8,497 nt of DNA, from assembly GCA_007127495.1 (NCBI GenBank), contig SKZG01000196.1, positions 1-8,497 on the forward strand, read 5' to 3'. Both the position numbers and the translations under genes were made by a program. Below the pieces are notes generated by a model. The model was given only the letters and a program-made list of their open reading frames with translations, did not search any database and was not told where the DNA came from. The DNA is from Planctomycetales bacterium (lineage in GTDB: Bacteria; Planctomycetota; Planctomycetia; Pirellulales; Thermoguttaceae). Of this stretch, positions 5,863-8,497 are shown one piece after another. The stretch's first letter is position 1; each line of letters begins with the position of its first letter.

Positions 5863-8259
5863 TTATTTACTCAGGCTCCGCAATTCCACCACCTCGTCGG
5901 TCTGCTCGAGTTTCTCGATGATCGCCTGGAGTCTTTTGATGTGGGGCTGAAGTCCTTTCGCCTCGCGGTGAGCCAGCAGGTCCTTCTCGAGTTGGCGCAG
6001 CTCGGGGAGCATCGGCCTGGCCGCCGCGCCGTACTTCTCCAGGGCGCCCAAGCACCCCGAAAGGCGATTTCGCTTGCCCCAACGTTCGATGTCCAAGATT
6101 TCCACGCAAAGCGGCAGCCCCTCGCTGATGCCGTGCTTCGCGAGCAAGTCCAACCCGGCCAGGCGCACTCCGTCGGCAAACATGATGCCGCTGGGCGCCG
6201 GCGTGACAATCGCCTCGTGGATGGCCGGCAGCAGCGGCTTGATCTCCTCGAAGCTGAGCTGCCGATAGATGTTTCGGATCGTCCCGCGGGCGCGCCCGTC
6301 CTCGTTGTGCAGGCCGGCGGCCACGGCCTGGCGCAGCAGATCGCGGTCGACCCCGTCGAGCGACGTTCGCAGCATCTTTCCGAAAACCGAGAAACTCAGG
6401 TACCGCTGCTCCATGCCCCGCGGATCGTCTTCCGAGGGGCCTTTCGCCAGCATCCGGAGCAGTTGCGGGACCGCCGACGTGGCCGGCGCGCCGATGTCGG
6501 CCAGGGCGTCGGCAGCCTCCGTGCGCAGCCACAGGTCGTCGTGCGCTAGCGCCTTTTTGAGCGCCGGAACGGCCGGGGCCGCCGCCCCTCGCAGCGCCCG
6601 CAGGGCGGCGCACGCCCCGTAGCGGCGCTCAAGACTCGGCGAATCCAGCATCGCCACAATCGTGGCGACGGGCGCCTCCCCGCGGCGGGCAAGCGCCATG
6701 GCCGCCCGGCTTCGGACGATCGGCGACCAACTGCCCAACCGGCTGAGCAACTCCTCCTCGGTCAGTTGGTCGTAATAGCTGTTCCGGTCGGCATTGCTCC
6801 ATCCGCGACCGTCGGCGATCAAGGACGCGGCGGCCGCCGGATCCAGCTCGGGCGCCACGCTCTCGCGCTTTCCGGTCAGGTAGATTTTCCGTAGCGGCAT
6901 GGCATACTTCAACAGATAGGCGCCCGTGCAGTCCCAGTTGTGGTACTTGTCAACCGCCTCTTGCGGCGGGCCCTGGTGCAGGAACGTGCCGTCCCAGCGC
7001 CGGGCCAGATCGAAATACCAGCCGCCGAACTCCTGCATCCACGCGCCCGCCGCCTGCGGGCCGGACAGGGCCACGGCGGGCATCGACCAGAGAATGTTGA
7101 AGAAGTTCCCCGTGTGCCCGCAGTCGCGGTCCCCGCCGTGCGAGGCGACGCCCATGCGCGAAAAGTACTCCGCGCTCTCCGGCTCGCTGAGCAGGTTGAA
7201 CATCACCGCGGCCATTCCGCACTTGCCGTTCGCTTCGTGCGTCTGGATCCAGGGGGCGTGGTCGCCATAGGGGACGGCGCCCTTGCCGGTGTAGAAGCGG
7301 ATCAGCCGCGCGCTCTTCTCGATCGCCTCCGCCACGCGCGGGTCGTCCACGCCGGCCTTCCGCGCCAAGATCAAGCCGATCGTCATCGGAATGCCCGCCG
7401 AGTTCATCATCCCGTAGGCCGACGCCCGTCCGTCCGGGCTGGCGAACCCATGGCTCCAGGTGCCGACGATGCTTTGTCCCTCGGCCGCTTCCAGGGCCAG
7501 CCGTCGCAGGCCCGGCAGCACCGACTCATCGCCGGTGGCGATCGCGTACTCGGCGAGAAAGATCATCGTATAGCCGTACCACCAGGTGGCCATGGACTGG
7601 GTGGAAAAGCCGGCCGCCCACTGGGCCTCCCGCCGTAGCAGCGGCAGGTGGTTCGGGTCGCCGCCGGCGAGCAGGGCCAGGCCGTTGAGCGAACGGATGA
7701 TCGGGTTCGGCCGATACGACGGGTCGGCCATCCGCTGCGACAGCACCTGCAAGCCCTGCTCCAGGATTCGTTGCGACTTGGGGCAGTCGTACGGGGCCGT
7801 GGCGCTGTAGGCGCCCAGGACCGGCAGCTTCAGCACGACGGTGTCCGTGGTGCCGTCGCGCCATCGAATCAGCGCGAGCCTTCCCTCGCCGGCCTCGGTT
7901 TCCGCGGCGGTGAGCGCCTGGCCCAGTTCGGTCCGGGGATCGTGGGAAAACGGCTTGCCCGCCACGCCGAGAATCACATCGCCGACCTGCAACACGTCGT
8001 CGGCCGGCGACCCCTGCTCCACCTTCGTGATCGCAATCTGCCGCGCGTCGGTGGTGCACAGCCTGCGGCTATACATCCACCCCCGGGCCCCCGTGGCCCC
8101 GAGGTTCCAATCGTGCCTGGCGCCTTTGGGAATTGTCTCGCCCTGAGTGAAATCCGGGTTGGACCCCTGGGCACCGCGTCCAGCCGCCGGCGCGACAAAG
8201 GGCAAGCACAGGACGGAAGCCGCGACACACGCGAAAATCGGGAATCGGATGTTGAACAT
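5863..8259 (-). CDS. Exported PDZ, helical-toroid and HEAT-repeat protein (DUF6288-like)
   Basis: Function unknown. Numbering is from an upstream in-frame ATG at 8319. The preferred start is residue 21 (ATG at 8259), because MFNIRFPIFACVAASVLCLPF then begins a clean signal peptide ending near VAPAA (42-46). The cysteine lacks a proper lipobox, so a soluble exported protein is likely. A PDZ domain follows at about 92-165 (GSPADDVLQVGDVILGV). The region about 180-480 is helical with many Trp, Gly and His residues (MATWWYGYTMIFLAEYA, GDRDCGHTGNFFN), in the style of alpha/alpha-toroid proteins. This PDZ-plus-toroid layout recalls DUF6288 proteins of planctomycetes. HEAT repeats occupy about 518-625 and probably continue. 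A charged helical tail (770-806) could form a coiled coil. No catalytic site is identifiable. The probable oxidoreductase gene ends 171 bases upstream, so co-transcription is possible. Neither start has a good Shine-Dalgarno. Confidence 0.85.
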   Translation of the reverse strand: MFNIRFPIFACVAASVLCLPFVAPAAGRGAQGSNPDFTQGETIPKGARHDWNLGATGARGWMYSRRLCTTDARQIAITKVEQGSPADDVLQVGDVILGVAGKPFSHDPRTELGQALTAAETEAGEGRLALIRWRDGTTDTVVLKLPVLGAYSATAPYDCPKSQRILEQGLQVLSQRMADPSYRPNPIIRSLNGLALLAGGDPNHLPLLRREAQWAAGFSTQSMATWWYGYTMIFLAEYAIATGDESVLPGLRRLALEAAEGQSIVGTWSHGFASPDGRASAYGMMNSAGIPMTIGLILARKAGVDDPRVAEAIEKSARLIRFYTGKGAVPYGDHAPWIQTHEANGKCGMAAVMFNLLSEPESAEYFSRMGVASHGGDRDCGHTGNFFNILWSMPAVALSGPQAAGAWMQEFGGWYFDLARRWDGTFLHQGPPQEAVDKYHNWDCTGAYLLKYAMPLRKIYLTGKRESVAPELDPAAAASLIADGRGWSNADRNSYYDQLTEEELLSRLGSWSPIVRSRAAMALARRGEAPVATIVAMLDSPSLERRYGACAALRALRGAAAPAVPALKKALAHDDLWLRTEAADALADIGAPATSAVPQLLRMLAKGPSEDDPRGMEQRYLSFSVFGKMLRTSLDGVDRDLLRQAVAAGLHNEDGRARGTIRNIYRQLSFEEIKPLLPAIHEAIVTPAPSGIMFADGVRLAGLDLLAKHGISEGLPLCVEILDIERWGKRNRLSGCLGALEKYGAAARPMLPELRQLEKDLLAHREAKGLQPHIKRLQAIIEKLEQTDEVVELRSLSK

Positions 8260-8430
8260 GGGAATTGCTATTCTTTTTTGGGGGGAGGGGAGGTGGGATT
8301 CCAACGGAGCGGCAAACATTGGGATGCGATCGAGCCTTCGTCGGGGATTTCCACCGGAATGCCGTCGCGGCCGGTAATGCGCACCACGTGCGGTCCGCCC
8401 ACACGACCCTCGCCCGGCAGCTCGAACGAA
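8260..8430. other. Gap between probable oxidoreductase and PDZ/HEAT gene, with C6A6 homopolymer runs
   Basis: The 171 bases between the two minus-strand genes hold no gene I can name. On the minus strand a run of six C is followed directly by six A (8285 to 8274), about 15 bases before the ATG at 8259. One frame stays open through the whole gap and looks coding-like in its first half (see the findings). No strong promoter or terminator is evident. Confidence 0.4.
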
Positions 8431-8497
8431 TCAGACGATCTGCTCTTTTTCCGCGTCCCAGCGCACGAGGCGTTGCTCGCGATATGAAACAAAGCTC
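8431..8497 (-). CDS. C-terminal end of a probable Gfo/Idh/MocA-family oxidoreductase (partial)
   Basis: Only the last 21 codons are in the window, running from the right edge to a TGA at 8433-8431. The peptide ends in YREQRLVRWDAEKEQIV. This resembles the C-terminal signature of many planctomycete Gfo/Idh/MocA oxidoreductases, where a YR-G/E-x-R motif and a W-D-x-E-K-E-Q segment close the protein. Those enzymes are NAD(P)-dependent sugar or inositol dehydrogenases and are often exported in planctomycetes. The fragment is too short to prove the family, and the neighbouring frame in the same place reads poorly. It lies upstream of the PDZ/HEAT gene on the same strand. Confidence 0.5.
   Translation of the reverse strand, partial: SFVSYREQRLVRWDAEKEQIV

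Noticed and set aside
5668..6549. 293-codon plus-strand frame running out of the repeat into the PDZ/HEAT gene
   Set aside because: Its first part translates the hairpin repeat and the rest is antisense to HEAT-repeat coding sequence.
7648..8487. 279-codon plus-strand frame opposite the PDZ/HEAT gene start
   Set aside because: It is antisense to the signal peptide and PDZ coding region and its composition is that of a shadow frame.
1..8497. CRISPR array, tRNA or rRNA genes, phage or toxin-antitoxin systems
   Set aside because: No regularly spaced repeats, cloverleaf or rRNA-like stretches, or phage or toxin families were found; the longest non-coding stretch is explained by the hairpin repeat.

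Overview
The window is GC-rich bacterial chromosomal DNA and looks like a planctomycete, most likely a Pirellulales-type genome or metagenome contig. The evidence is the gene families: an exported PDZ plus HEAT-repeat protein resembling the DUF6288 group, a secreted M28 peptidase with PDZ domains, and the tail of a probable Gfo/Idh/MocA-type oxidoreductase. These are all common in that phylum, but no rRNA or marker gene here fixes the taxonomy.

Layout. Bases 1-1668 (+) hold a penicillin-binding protein 2-type transpeptidase that enters from beyond the left edge. Everything else is on the minus strand. tadA (1676-2134) converges on the PBP gene with only 7 bases between the stops. Reading down the minus strand, the order is: the last 21 codons of a probable oxidoreductase (8431-8497); a 171-base leader; the large PDZ/toroid/HEAT protein (5863-8259); a 464-base gap carrying a 167-base inverted repeat built of two strong hairpins (5586-5752); a cysteine desulfurase (4238-5398); a secreted M28 aminopeptidase with two PDZ domains (2588-4156); nikR (2141-2575); and tadA.

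How the genes work together. The peptidase, nikR and tadA are packed with gaps of 12 and 6 bases and are probably one transcript. A good sigma70-like promoter (CTGACA, 17 bases, TATACT) lies over the stop codon of the cysteine desulfurase. It can drive this trio separately from, or in addition to, read-through. Its position also argues that the peptidase starts at 4156 rather than at the upstream ATG at 4201. The nikR Shine-Dalgarno overlaps the peptidase stop codon, which suggests coupled translation. The functions are mixed: cell-wall synthesis, sulfur transfer, exported proteolysis, nickel-responsive repression and tRNA editing. No dedicated pathway is apparent, and I did not find a clear new defence or mobile system. 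The most unusual items are NikR inside a peptidase/tRNA-deaminase operon with no visible nickel gene, the poorly characterised exported PDZ/HEAT protein, the paired-hairpin repeat, and a coding-like stretch just after the oxidoreductase stop.
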